Positions 19,324-28,010 of a DNA stretch of 64,000 bases are shown piece after piece; position 1 is the stretch's first letter; every line of letters begins with the position of its first letter. The translations under genes and the position numbers were made by a program. Location of the stretch: positions 23,944 to 87,943 of the forward strand of contig CANQBP010000006.1 in assembly GCA_947589415.1 (NCBI GenBank), given 5' to 3'. The DNA comes from an uncultured Clostridia bacterium. Lineage in GTDB: Bacteria > Bacillota > Clostridia > Oscillospirales > Acutalibacteraceae. Under the pieces are notes generated by a model. It made no database searches. It was given only the letters and a program-made list of their open reading frames with translations, and was not told where the DNA came from.

Positions 19324-20348
19324 ATGCTGCCTGCTATATTTTCGGCAAGTGCATATACAATTCTGCATACCGACCCTGCATCATCTTCAAATATCATGCT
19401 GCTTGAAGAATGAAGATACCTGCACGGTACTGACACGGCAATAGTACGCACACCGCCCCTTGAACGATGTATTGCCCCCGCATCATTTCCGCCCGCAATC
19501 ATTGTTTTCGTCTGTATCTTAATATTTTTTTCCTTAGCTATATTCATTGCAAGGGCATAGTATTCCTTATCATAAATAGTTGATCTGTCCATAAAGGAAA
19601 CGACTGCGCCATTTCCTAAAATGCATACCCTTTTTTCATCTTCCGCAGCAGGAAGATCCGCCGCCGTTGTCGCCTCTATTACTATTGCACTGTCCGGTGC
19701 AACGGTGTATGCCGCAACTGTCGATCCTCTCAGACCGACTTCTTCCTGAACACAAAAAACAAAATACATATCATACGGCAATTCCGATTTTATCATATTG
19801 ATAAGTACAAAACAACCAAAACGATCGTCAATAGCTTTTCCTATTATCCTACCGTATTTATTTTCATACGGACTGTCAAATACCGCACTGTCGCCGGGAC
19901 GAACGTATTTTTCGGCTTCCTCTTTATTCTTTGCGCCAATATCTATACAAAGCGTTTTCACGGGCGGATTTTTCCCTTTCCCGTCCGAATCTGTCAAATG
20001 AATCGGTGTTGAGCATACCGAACCGGGAATTTTATCTTTGCCTACCAAAAGCTGTTTCGCAAAAACCGCACTATCGTTAATTCCGCCTACACATTCAAAT
20101 TTTAACATTCCGTTATCAAGTATATCCGTTATAATAAAACCGACTTCATCCATATGTGCGGAAAGCATAAGTTTTCTTTTTGCCCTTTCTTTTCCTTTTT
20201 TGAAAACTATCACATTGCCCATAGGATCAACATTGATTTCGTCGGCAAAGGGACGAATTTCATCAAGAATGATATTTGCGACCGCCTTTTCGTCACCCGA
20301 TATCCCGCACGTTTTACACAATTTTTCAAGAAGTCCGATATCTTTCAT
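19320..20348 (-). CDS. M42-family aminopeptidase
   Basis: 342 residues. Metal-binding motifs of the M42 (glutamyl aminopeptidase/tetrahedral) family are LSAHMDEVGFI, AIDDRFGC, VQEEVGLRGS (catalytic Glu-Glu) and the C-terminal PCRYLHSSSS. Such cytoplasmic enzymes form dodecamers and trim peptides from the N-terminus. It directly follows a paralogue, with only the stop codon between. Confidence 0.9.
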   Translation of the reverse strand: MKDIGLLEKLCKTCGISGDEKAVANIILDEIRPFADEINVDPMGNVIVFKKGKERAKRKLMLSAHMDEVGFIITDILDNGMLKFECVGGINDSAVFAKQLLVGKDKIPGSVCSTPIHLTDSDGKGKNPPVKTLCIDIGAKNKEEAEKYVRPGDSAVFDSPYENKYGRIIGKAIDDRFGCFVLINMIKSELPYDMYFVFCVQEEVGLRGSTVAAYTVAPDSAIVIEATTAADLPAAEDEKRVCILGNGAVVSFMDRSTIYDKEYYALAMNIAKEKNIKIQTKTMIAGGNDAGAIHRSRGGVRTIAVSVPCRYLHSSSSMIFEDDAGSVCRIVYALAENIAGSI

Positions 20349-21356
20349 TTAAAAAGCTCCTCCCTCTGAAATATATACGAATAAAATCTCTGCAGCTTTT
20401 TCTATATCTCCCATATAAACCGTTTCCGTTTGTGTATGCATATTTTTTACCGGAACGGATAATACACCGCACGGTACTCCTCTGCGGGAAATTGAAATTC
20501 CGTCCGCATTGGTTCCCGTATTTCCGCCGTCCGTTTCAAAATCACAATCAGCACCGATTTTATGTGCAATATCAATAAGCCTGTCCGTGACCTTTTTTGA
20601 AAGCACGGGAGCTATGCTGATTATTGCACCGCAGCCGTGTTCCCCGCTTTTTTCCGACGGCACACCCGACTGTTTGGCAAATCCGACATCGACAACTACC
20701 GCCTCATCGGGTGCAAGTTCAAAAGCCGCTGTTTTTGCTCCGCTTTCATTTGTTTCCTCTTGTGAGGAAAATACGAGGGATACCCTGCACGGCAAGTCCT
20801 TTCCCGAAAGTTTTTCGGCTAATCCTATAAGTGCGGCACAACCGGCACGGTTATCAAGCGCTGACACGGTGACTTCATCATTCAGTAATTCTCTGAAATT
20901 ACTTTTCACGATTATGCTGTCGCCAAGATTTACGAGCCGTTTTACCTCTTCGGGAGTCATGCCGACATCTACCCATATACTGTCACGGCTTAACGGTTCT
21001 TCCGATTTTGTAAGGTGAGGCGGCATTACACACACAACACCCAAAATATCCTCTTTGCCGTTTACCGTAACCGCACTTCCCGGTAAAGCACGCAAATCCA
21101 CACCGCCTACGGGTTCAGCCTTTATAAATCCCCTTTTATCTATATAAGTTACGGTAAGACCTATCCTATCAATATGAGCATCTATCATTATATGGCGGCA
21201 ACTGTTTCTGTCGCCCATTTCGGCTATAATATTCCCGTTTGACATTCTCACGGAGTTTGCCTTTCCGTCAAGCAGGCTTTTTATAATATCATACATATCA
21301 CTTTCTCTGCCCGACATACCCTTTTCCGTGCATAACTTTTTGAGTATCTCTTTCAT
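20349..21356 (-). CDS. M42-family aminopeptidase, divergent paralogue
   Basis: About 335 residues from MKEILKKLC. M42 motifs are IDAHIDRIGLTV, SALDNRAGCAAL, SSQEETNESGAK and VKNMHTQTE. Compared with the neighbour the catalytic loop reads QEETNESGA rather than QEEVGLRGS, and the first His motif has Asp-Arg in place of Asp-Glu-Val. This suggests different substrate specificity. The two adjacent paralogues may assemble as a hetero-oligomer; that is inference. Confidence 0.87.
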   Translation of the reverse strand: MKEILKKLCTEKGMSGRESDMYDIIKSLLDGKANSVRMSNGNIIAEMGDRNSCRHIMIDAHIDRIGLTVTYIDKRGFIKAEPVGGVDLRALPGSAVTVNGKEDILGVVCVMPPHLTKSEEPLSRDSIWVDVGMTPEEVKRLVNLGDSIIVKSNFRELLNDEVTVSALDNRAGCAALIGLAEKLSGKDLPCRVSLVFSSQEETNESGAKTAAFELAPDEAVVVDVGFAKQSGVPSEKSGEHGCGAIISIAPVLSKKVTDRLIDIAHKIGADCDFETDGGNTGTNADGISISRRGVPCGVLSVPVKNMHTQTETVYMGDIEKAAEILFVYISEGGAF

Positions 21357-21395
21357 TCTTTTAATTCTCACTTTCCTAAAAAATAATGCCTGCTG

Positions 21396-21767
21396 TCAGT
21401 CTTGTGCAGAAACCTTGATCGAAACGACTGAATGTTCATCGCAAAGATCTTCCGCTTTTCCGTCAGAAAAATCATACACATTTGCCCACATAGCATCATT
21501 TTCACTCTTGTCGGCAACCGCACCGCAGATATCATTCCGAAACAAATATGTTTCGTCCGTAATCGGTACTATACCCTTTACATCATAGGCACTTATAGTT
21601 TCAAAACTACTCTCTTGTTCCTGCTTACTCTGTTGACTGTTATCATCCGAATGTGAAGAAGATTTATCAGACGTACTGTTTTCCCCCTCCGAAACAGACG
21701 AAAATTCGTCCAAAGAAGCAGTTTCATCTTGCGACTGTACGGACGTCTGCTGCGGAATATTTGACAT
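21396..21767 (-). CDS. Ser/Gln-rich small protein of unknown function
   Basis: 123 residues. The first 60 are rich in Ser, Gln, Glu and Asp and look disordered. The C-terminal 60 (from FETISAYDVKGIVPITD) are more ordered, with several aromatic residues and three Cys/Asp positions. No signal peptide or membrane segment is seen. It lies 40 bp after murD with only a weak ribosome site. I do not recognise a family; its place in the murD operon argues that it is real. Confidence 0.5.
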   Translation of the reverse strand: MSNIPQQTSVQSQDETASLDEFSSVSEGENSTSDKSSSHSDDNSQQSKQEQESSFETISAYDVKGIVPITDETYLFRNDICGAVADKSENDAMWANVYDFSDGKAEDLCDEHSVVSIKVSAQD

Positions 21768-21806
21768 ATTTATTATTTCCGCAAAAAATAATACATAATT
21801 TTATAA

Positions 21807-23201
21807 CTACTTCATTTCATTCACTATTCTCTTAAAGTGCAATCCTTTCTCCGCAAAATTTTTATACATATCGAAACTCGCACTTGCGGGTGACATAGCG
21901 ACTATATCGCCGCTGACAGCATTTTCCCTTGCAGCAGCCACGGCCTCCTCCATATTGTTTACACGTATTATAACCGGATTATTTTCGCAATAATTCGGTG
22001 CGGCTTTTACGGCAGCTTCTATTTTATCAGCCGTTGCTCCGAAAAGAATAAGAACCTTAACCGTATCGGGTACTGCCCTTCCCATATCGTCATACGGGAT
22101 TTTTTTGTCATAACCGCCTGCAATAAGTATTATTTTCTGTTCAAACAGCGACAGCATACCCTTTACTGTTCTTGTAGGACTTGTGCCAATGGCGTCATTA
22201 TAGTACCTCACACCATTAAACTCCCTTACAAGCTCTGCACGGTGTTCAACACCCCCGAATGTCCTTGCAGTCTTTATGATAGTTTCCTTATCGGCCAATC
22301 CCCAAACTGCGGCAATGGCTGCCAGATAATTTTCTATATTATGAAGTCCCGGAATTTTTATGTCCGAAGCAGTCATTATCTCGGTTTCTTTTCCGTATTC
22401 ATTAACGGTTATTTTTCCGTCATCACTCATATATACACCGTTTTCGGGCTTATCCCTGCGTGAGAAGAAATATACACTTCCCCTTGCCTCATCTTTAAAG
22501 GAGCAGACAATATCATTATCCAGATTAAGCACTGCCTTACCAAAAGCGTTTTGGTGCAGTATTATATTTTTCTTCGAGTCCGTATATTCCTGCATATCCT
22601 TATGGATATCAAGATGATTTGGAGCAAGATTTGTAACAACGGCAATATCGGGACTCTTTCTCATAGATATCAGTTGAAAGCTCGACAACTCAACAACTGC
22701 TATATCATCAAATTTTATGCTTTCTATATCCGGCAGAAGCGGTCTGCCTATATTTCCGCCGAGATGTACGTTATAGCCTTGAGCCTTGAGAATCTCGGAA
22801 ATTATAGTCGTTGTTGTTGTTTTCCCGTCACTTCCCGTGACCGCAATTATTCTGCACGGACACAAATCAAAGAAAACTTCCATTTCACTTGTGACGACCG
22901 TACCGTGTTTTCTTGCCTCAACCAGTTCCGGCATATAGAATTTCATTCCCGGTGTACGGAATATAATATCCGCACCGATATCTTTTAAATAATTTTCGCC
23001 AAATCTGAGTTGTGCGCCGTATTGTTCGGCAAGCTCGGCATTTTCTTTCAATAAGCTGCGCTCCCTTTTATCACAAGCAAGCACATCGGCACCGTATTTT
23101 TTAAATAATTTTATAAGCGGCAGATTACTTCCTCCGATACCGCAAAAAGCAACCTTTTTACCTTTTACATAATTAAAAAAATCAACAATTTTACTATCCA
23201 T
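21807..23201 (-). CDS. murD: UDP-N-acetylmuramoyl-L-alanine--D-glutamate ligase
   Basis: About 464 residues from the ATG at 23201 (GGGGGAGA upstream). Adds D-Glu to UDP-MurNAc-L-Ala in peptidoglycan synthesis. The N-terminal Rossmann segment is KKVAFCGIGGSNLPLI, the ATP P-loop ITGSDGKTTTTTII, and the Mur-ligase motifs include HLGGNIGRPLL, LAPNHLDIHKDM and YYNDAIGTSPTRT. It heads a long operon and is not inside a dcw cluster. Confidence 0.94.
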   Translation of the reverse strand: MDSKIVDFFNYVKGKKVAFCGIGGSNLPLIKLFKKYGADVLACDKRERSLLKENAELAEQYGAQLRFGENYLKDIGADIIFRTPGMKFYMPELVEARKHGTVVTSEMEVFFDLCPCRIIAVTGSDGKTTTTTIISEILKAQGYNVHLGGNIGRPLLPDIESIKFDDIAVVELSSFQLISMRKSPDIAVVTNLAPNHLDIHKDMQEYTDSKKNIILHQNAFGKAVLNLDNDIVCSFKDEARGSVYFFSRRDKPENGVYMSDDGKITVNEYGKETEIMTASDIKIPGLHNIENYLAAIAAVWGLADKETIIKTARTFGGVEHRAELVREFNGVRYYNDAIGTSPTRTVKGMLSLFEQKIILIAGGYDKKIPYDDMGRAVPDTVKVLILFGATADKIEAAVKAAPNYCENNPVIIRVNNMEEAVAAARENAVSGDIVAMSPASASFDMYKNFAEKGLHFKRIVNEMK

Positions 23202-23248
23202 AAATACAATCTCCCCCAAACAAAAATCAAAAAACACTCTGCTTTTTA

Positions 23249-23277
23249 ATTATATGACAATCCACACCAAAAATCAA
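23249..23277 (-). promoter_or_regulatory. Sigma-A type promoter of the murD operon
   Basis: TTGATT (23272-23277) and TATAAT (23249-23254) on the minus strand with 17-bp spacing, about 45 bp upstream of the murD ATG. Between this promoter and the next terminator (23278-23484) I see no gene on either strand. Confidence 0.82.
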
Positions 23278-23484
23278 GCCGAACTCATTATCGGAAAAAA
23301 CCCCTTTGCCAAAACTAAAGTTTCTCCCTGTACCGTTTTTTCAAAAACTATATTTTGTGATTAAAATTACATCGGTTATGCGGCACATATTTTCAAAGGT
23401 TGATTTACATACAAACCGTAGGGTCATTCCGACTACACGTCCTAATACCACAAGAACCGACTTGAGTTTTTTATCCCCATTTAA

Positions 23485-23524
23485 GCATTAAGGAACTGCA
23501 TACCTTTGGGGGCACGCAGTTCCT
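23485..23524 (-). terminator. Terminator of the sortase operon
   Basis: AGGAACTGC (23491-23499) pairs with GCAGTTCCT (23516-23524). The extra inner pairing uses the G-rich and C-rich loop sides. It lies 14 bp beyond the sortase stop codon on the minus strand and is followed by TTAATGCTT. Confidence 0.8.
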
Positions 23525-23537
23525 CTTGTTCCTAAAT

Positions 23538-24272
23538 TCAATTATTTTTATCAATGACCGGGCCGGATATCAGCTTTGCATATACAAAACATCTGTACGG
23601 GGTCAAGTTAAGCTCGTCAAAAGGATAACAGGTGTACATTATGAGATTTTCATAATTAAGGCTGAAATCATATGCACTCGAATCGGTACTTTGTTTAACT
23701 TGAATATCCGTTATTTCATATGTATATGTTCCGTAATATGTCCTTATGATGACTTTTTGACCTTTTTGGGCATATTTAAAGCCGTTAAACGCGGTATTGT
23801 TATGCCCTGCAATCATTACTGTTTTTCCGTATCCGGGAATATATCCGCCGCTGTACATACCAACGCCGTTATTTAGCTCGTAATTTCCATCTCCGAAATA
23901 AAGCGCCGTATATATCTGGCAGTCCTCAATTATAACCTCCCCCAAACGCTGACCGTAATAGGGATATGTTACAGATGACAGAGGAATATTTTTTTGTTCT
24001 TTCGGTTTTATATCCAAGACGGTCTTTTCCTCATGTACACTTTCCTCTTTCACGGCACTGCTTTCCTCAACAGGTACAAAAATATCGTGACAATCGGGAT
24101 CTATACTTATATCCTCACTGTTAAAATATGATCTGCTCATTTCGGAAAATTCTTTAAAACAGGGATATAATGCGCCTAAACTCAAAAAAAGGATTAGTAC
24201 ACAAAAGACAACGGGAAGAATTATAAAATTCAACCCGTCTGCTAAATGCTTTGAAGAGCGACCTTTTTTCAT
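23538..24272 (-). CDS. Sortase (copy 1)
   Basis: About 244 residues. One N-terminal membrane segment (FIILPVVFCVLILFLSLGALY) precedes an extracellular domain. Catalytic His is in MIAGHNNTAFNG, Cys in LIMYTCYPFDEL, and Arg in TPYRCFVYA. The TCYPF motif resembles class D-type sortases; class is uncertain. It is very similar to the second sortase at 25176-25889, so the pair is a recent duplication. It is the last gene of the operon that starts with a predicted substrate. Confidence 0.9.
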   Translation of the reverse strand: MKKGRSSKHLADGLNFIILPVVFCVLILFLSLGALYPCFKEFSEMSRSYFNSEDISIDPDCHDIFVPVEESSAVKEESVHEEKTVLDIKPKEQKNIPLSSVTYPYYGQRLGEVIIEDCQIYTALYFGDGNYELNNGVGMYSGGYIPGYGKTVMIAGHNNTAFNGFKYAQKGQKVIIRTYYGTYTYEITDIQVKQSTDSSAYDFSLNYENLIMYTCYPFDELNLTPYRCFVYAKLISGPVIDKNN

Positions 24273-24311
24273 AAAATCAGCCACCTTTTTATCATACCTG
24301 TCAACACGATC

Positions 24312-25163
24312 TCAACGACCTATGGCCTTAAGATATTTCTGACGGTATACAACGAAGCCAATCACGGATAAAAACAAAAGTATCCCGGCAAATATCCAAA
24401 AATACATAAACAACGAATTAAAATATCCTACAAAAAGGTTATACAAAGAACGCGTAGCCAAATTTATCTTTGGAATTATCCCGCTCGAATACACAACTAT
24501 CGGTACAACAGCCACGCTGAGAAAACCGGCTCCAAGACCGTATGTAAGGTATCTGTATCGGCGATGTTTATATCTATTGGTGAAGAATATAATCGCCGCA
24601 ACCGCCAGCACCGCTGCTGCAATTCCGATAACAGCAACTGTTAAAGGCGTATCAACATTTTTGATATATTTCGCAAGAACCTCGAAAAACGGTATTTTTA
24701 CCGTTTTTACATAGATAGACGAAGCCTCGTTGACAAAATGCAGAATACTGTTTTCATCTGCCTTTTTATTATCAATATTATTCTCATCAATATAAACATT
24801 AACTGCATCGATCAAACTTTGCTTAAATTTATCCGTATCAACAAGCTCACTCGAACCGGTGTAAAAAGCCGATATGTATGTCCTTTCAATCTCCACCATA
24901 TCAAGACCTCTTACAAAATCATCAAAAAATTCATCCGGCAAGCCGCTCGCATGACCGAGATCCTGCAACTCATCGCATAATTCATCTTTCGTCATTTCGT
25001 AATAACCCGAATTAGCCATTGATTCGAGCATGAAATCCTTTGAGAAAAACGTAAACTTCAAAACAAGACATACCGAAAGTAAAAAAAGCAAAAATCCGAG
25101 TATAAATGAAAGGAAACCGTAAACCACGGACTTAAAATTAAATCTTTTTCCGGAATCCGACAT
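24312..25163 (-). CDS. Multi-pass membrane protein between two sortases
   Basis: About 283 residues. One N-terminal membrane segment (VVYGFLSFILGFLLFLLSVCLVL) is followed by an extracellular acidic helical domain (about 45-170), then three further membrane segments in the C-terminal third. I do not recognise a family. Its position between two paralogous sortases, and the topology with a large external domain, suggest an accessory role in substrate presentation or sortase control; this is inference. Confidence 0.8.
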   Translation of the reverse strand: MSDSGKRFNFKSVVYGFLSFILGFLLFLLSVCLVLKFTFFSKDFMLESMANSGYYEMTKDELCDELQDLGHASGLPDEFFDDFVRGLDMVEIERTYISAFYTGSSELVDTDKFKQSLIDAVNVYIDENNIDNKKADENSILHFVNEASSIYVKTVKIPFFEVLAKYIKNVDTPLTVAVIGIAAAVLAVAAIIFFTNRYKHRRYRYLTYGLGAGFLSVAVVPIVVYSSGIIPKINLATRSLYNLFVGYFNSLFMYFWIFAGILLFLSVIGFVVYRQKYLKAIGR

Positions 25164-25175
25164 ACTGCACCTCAC

Positions 25176-25889
25176 TTAATGTTTATTATCCAGAGCAGGC
25201 CCCGATACAAATTTCGCATATACAAAACATCTTTGCGGTGTAAGTCCCAACTCATCAAAAGGATAACAGGTATACATTATCAGATTTTCATAATCTGCTC
25301 CAAGATTACAAGCATCGACATCATCTTCGTTTACAATTTTTATGTCATTTATTTCATAAACATAATTTCCGTAACTTGTACGTATCTTAACCTTCTGTCC
25401 CTTCTCTGCATATTTAAGACCGTTAAAGAAGGTATTATTATGTCCGGCAACAAGTATTGTTTTTCCGTAACCGGGAATGAAGCTTCCCGTAAACACACCT
25501 ACACCGTTATTAAGCTCGTTTACTCCGTCATTGAAGAACAGCTTAGCTTCAATCTGACAGTCTTCAATAATCAGCTCTCCGAATTGGTCGCCGTATGACG
25601 GGAACTCAACTTGTGACATTGGCACTACTTTTCGTTCGGATGAGGAATTTTCTTTATCTTCATCTTCATCTTCGTCCTCTTCCTCTATCGGAACAAAAAT
25701 ATTGTCATATCCTGTCGAAAAATCTCTCTCGCCATCCGAAAAGAACATTTGAGCCATAGAAATAAAATTACCCGACGCCGAATAAACCGCAGCCGTGCTT
25801 ATGCCGATTATAAGCACACAAAAGATAATGGGAAGAATTATAAAATTCTTCCCACCTATCGAACGATGTGAGGTTCGATGCTTATGCAT
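25176..25889 (-). CDS. Sortase (copy 2)
   Basis: 237 residues. One membrane segment (FIILPIIFCVLIIGISTAAVY) lies near the N-terminus. Catalytic His is in LVAGHNNTFFNG, Cys in LIMYTCYPFDELG and Arg in TPQRCFVYA. A Glu/Asp-rich linker (EEEDEDEDEDKEN) lies after the membrane segment and is absent as such from copy 1. The start ATG overlaps the last 8 bp of the upstream substrate gene, so translation is coupled to its presumed substrate. Confidence 0.92.
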   Translation of the reverse strand: MHKHRTSHRSIGGKNFIILPIIFCVLIIGISTAAVYSASGNFISMAQMFFSDGERDFSTGYDNIFVPIEEEDEDEDEDKENSSSERKVVPMSQVEFPSYGDQFGELIIEDCQIEAKLFFNDGVNELNNGVGVFTGSFIPGYGKTILVAGHNNTFFNGLKYAEKGQKVKIRTSYGNYVYEINDIKIVNEDDVDACNLGADYENLIMYTCYPFDELGLTPQRCFVYAKFVSGPALDNKH

Positions 25890-26466
25890 CTACGGACTCT
25901 TTCTTAGAAGCCTTTGCAAGGTAGATACCTGCTGCCGATACCATAAGGATACCGACACCTGCAACTGCTGCTACGGAAGGAACGTCGAAACCTGTTGTTT
26001 TGATCGGGTCATTGCTGCTTGAAGGACCACTGCTGCTGCCGGGAGTCTTATCGCTGGGAACAGAAACGACAACCTTACCGCCCGAAAGCGATACCTTAAC
26101 GCCGAGATTTGCATTATCAGAAGCAGCCTGAGCATAACCCATGAGCTTATCCTTGTCGATTTCTGCAAGACTCTTAGCACCGGACTGAGCAACATAATCC
26201 TTAGCTGCATCAATCTGAGTGATGATAGCGTTAGCCTGATCATCAGTAAGATCTACATCATTGAGGAGATAGTTCTCAGCCTCGTTAATTCTTGCCTGCG
26301 GAAGAGATACGGTTTTGCCGTTGCTAAGTGTAACACCACCCTTAAGCTCCGTCATAACCTTTTCCTCAGCAGCATTAAGACCTGCTGCAGAAGCAACAGC
26401 CGTTGCGGAAACTGCAACTATTGCAGAGAGCATAGCCGCAGAAAGAACCTTAAGTACTTTTTTCAT
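25882..26466 (-). CDS. Small cell-wall-anchored protein with IKTTG-type sorting tail (copy 1)
   Basis: 194 residues. A Sec signal peptide ends near VASAAG. The mature part is helical, including NEAENYLLNDVDLTDDQAN. A short beta-like segment (GVKVSLSGGKVVVSVPS) and a Pro/Ser-rich linker follow. The C-terminus has the layout of a sortase substrate: DPIKTTGF at 25984-26010, then a hydrophobic stretch and Lys-rich tail. IKTTG would replace the canonical LPxTG. The gene is first in an operon with two sortases, which is the best evidence for the motif. Function of the helical domain unknown. Confidence 0.85.
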   Translation of the reverse strand: MKKVLKVLSAAMLSAIVAVSATAVASAAGLNAAEEKVMTELKGGVTLSNGKTVSLPQARINEAENYLLNDVDLTDDQANAIITQIDAAKDYVAQSGAKSLAEIDKDKLMGYAQAASDNANLGVKVSLSGGKVVVSVPSDKTPGSSSGPSSSNDPIKTTGFDVPSVAAVAGVGILMVSAAGIYLAKASKKESVDA

Positions 26467-26597
26467 TGGTAATTACTTCCTTTCTATAAATATGAATTGG
26501 ACATCAGTGAGACCCCTCAAGAATCGCAAGCATTCAATTCGGGATATCCGTTCGTCAGCGAATACGCATACCGAAACTCCTAATCCAATCTGCTATA

Positions 26598-26626
26598 ATT
26601 ATAATATCAAACAAACAATTTGTCAA
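26598..26626 (-). promoter_or_regulatory. Consensus sigma-A promoter of the substrate-sortase operon
   Basis: TTGACA (26621-26626) and TATAAT (26598-26603) with 17-bp spacing, a perfect consensus. A leader of about 125 nt separates it from the start codon, with GAAAGGAAG as ribosome site. Confidence 0.9.
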
Positions 26627-26875
26627 TCACTAATTCACGAATAACAAAGTTTTGTATATAAACCTACAAAAATTCTCTTAAAATTCGCACATAAAATAAA
26701 CAATTTGCATAAATTAACATCTATTTATTTACATTTTCGGAATTTTCAGTCATTAAATATTACATTACATTTTACAAAATTTAACTTTAATTTCAGTGTT
26801 TTTTCCCTCACGGAAATATATCAAGTCTTTTATCACATATTTCTATAAATACCATACTTTTCACAAATCAAACTT
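26627..26875. other. AT-rich intergenic stretch
   Basis: Between the sortase-operon promoter and the terminator of the upstream paralogue I see no gene on either strand; the sequence is strongly A/T-rich. Confidence 0.6.
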
Positions 26876-26924
26876 ATAAAAAGTATTTATCGGCGTCTGC
26901 GTTTTTTCCGCAAATGCCGATAAA
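26876..26924 (-). terminator. Terminator of the upstream wall-protein gene
   Basis: TTTATCGGC (26886-26894) pairs with GCCGATAAA (26916-26924), with an inner TGCG/CGCA pairing. A T-rich run (ACTTTTTATAAG) follows on the minus strand. It is about 100 bp beyond the stop of the gene at 27025-27579. Confidence 0.82.
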
Positions 26925-27024
26925 TTTCCGTTTCAAGACCCGCCAAAATCCGTACAGAATTTAAAGCGCATATGCATCAATATAAACTTTCGGGCTTTTA
27001 TAACGAATTGCCACACATTCATAC

Positions 27025-27579
27025 TTATGCGCAAACGGAATTTTTCTTAGATGATCTTGCAAGGCAGACACCCGCTGCCGATACCATAAGGATACCCGCA
27101 CCGGCAATTGCAGCGACAGAAGGAATACCAAAACCTGTTGTCTTAATAGGATTCTTGTCAGCCGTCTGATCTATACTCGGCTCGGGTATGCCTGCGACCC
27201 TAATACCAAGACCGGCATCATCTGAAGCCTTTTGAGCTATGGCCGCAAGCTGCATTATCTGATCTTCACTAAGCTCCGAAAGACTTGAAACACCCGTACC
27301 GACAATGTATTCCTTGCCTTCATTTATACGTGCGATAATGGCATCAGCTTGTGCATCACTCAAATCAACCTCATTAAGCAGATAGTTTTCTGCCTCGTTA
27401 ATCCTTGCCTGCGTCAGATACAGTGTTTCTCCGTTTTCAAGCGTAAGACCGCACGTAAGCTCAGCCATAACCTTTTCCTCTGCGGAATTAAGACCTGCCG
27501 CAGATACGGCTGATGCTGCCGAAACCGCAACTATTGCGGACAACATGGCAGCAGAAAGAACTTTAAGCAGTTTTCTCAT
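27025..27579 (-). CDS. Small cell-wall-anchored protein with IKTTG-type sorting tail (copy 2)
   Basis: 184 residues, a paralogue of the protein at 25882-26466 with the same signal peptide, helical core (NEAENYLLNEVDLSDAQAD) and tail. It lacks the short beta segment of copy 1. The C-terminus NPIKTTGFGIPSVAAIAGA (27127-27156 for the motif) is nearly identical to that of copy 1, so one sortase should recognise both. It has its own promoter and terminator and no sortase of its own. Confidence 0.85.
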   Translation of the reverse strand: MRKLLKVLSAAMLSAIVAVSAASAVSAAGLNSAEEKVMAELTCGLTLENGETLYLTQARINEAENYLLNEVDLSDAQADAIIARINEGKEYIVGTGVSSLSELSEDQIMQLAAIAQKASDDAGLGIRVAGIPEPSIDQTADKNPIKTTGFGIPSVAAIAGAGILMVSAAGVCLARSSKKNSVCA

Positions 27580-27709
27580 CGGAAATCAACTCCTTTCAAA
27601 AAATGTAATCAGACATCGATCCTCCCTTCATTGAAAAGCAAACTGCTTGCCAAAAATCTGAAACAGCAGTAAAAATGCCTCCCAAACGAACCGTTTCCGA
27701 TCCGATATA

Positions 27710-27738
27710 ATTATAATATTTAATTTGTGAATTGTCAA
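27710..27738 (-). promoter_or_regulatory. Consensus sigma-A promoter of the second wall-protein gene
   Basis: TTGACA (27733-27738) and TATAAT (27710-27715) with 17-bp spacing on the minus strand, giving a leader of about 125 nt, like that of copy 1. Confidence 0.9.
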
Positions 27739-27922
27739 TAAACTGTTCACAACTTATGATTTTTCATAAATATGCACAATTGTTATCATAAATAGTGTAA
27801 TTTTATAAAGTAATTATTTATATCCGTGAACCCCGACAGCGGGTCACGTCTGTTATAATTTCACGGTGACAAACAGATAACACTTACTTTTTCCGAAAAG
27901 CAATAATATTTTCAGTAAATAA

Positions 27923-27952
27923 TTGACAGTATAATGTAAGGAATGTTATAAT
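27923..27952 (+). promoter_or_regulatory. Sigma-A type promoter of ybaK
   Basis: TTGACA (27923-27928) and TATAAT (27947-27952) on the plus strand, spacing 18 bp. Between this and the divergent promoter at 27710-27738 lies a short G/C inverted repeat near 27825-27848 of unknown meaning. Confidence 0.78.
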
Positions 27953-28010
27953 TTACAACAGAGAGTCATTTAAAAGTCACTTTAAAGAAATACAATCGAG
28001 GTATGATAAA

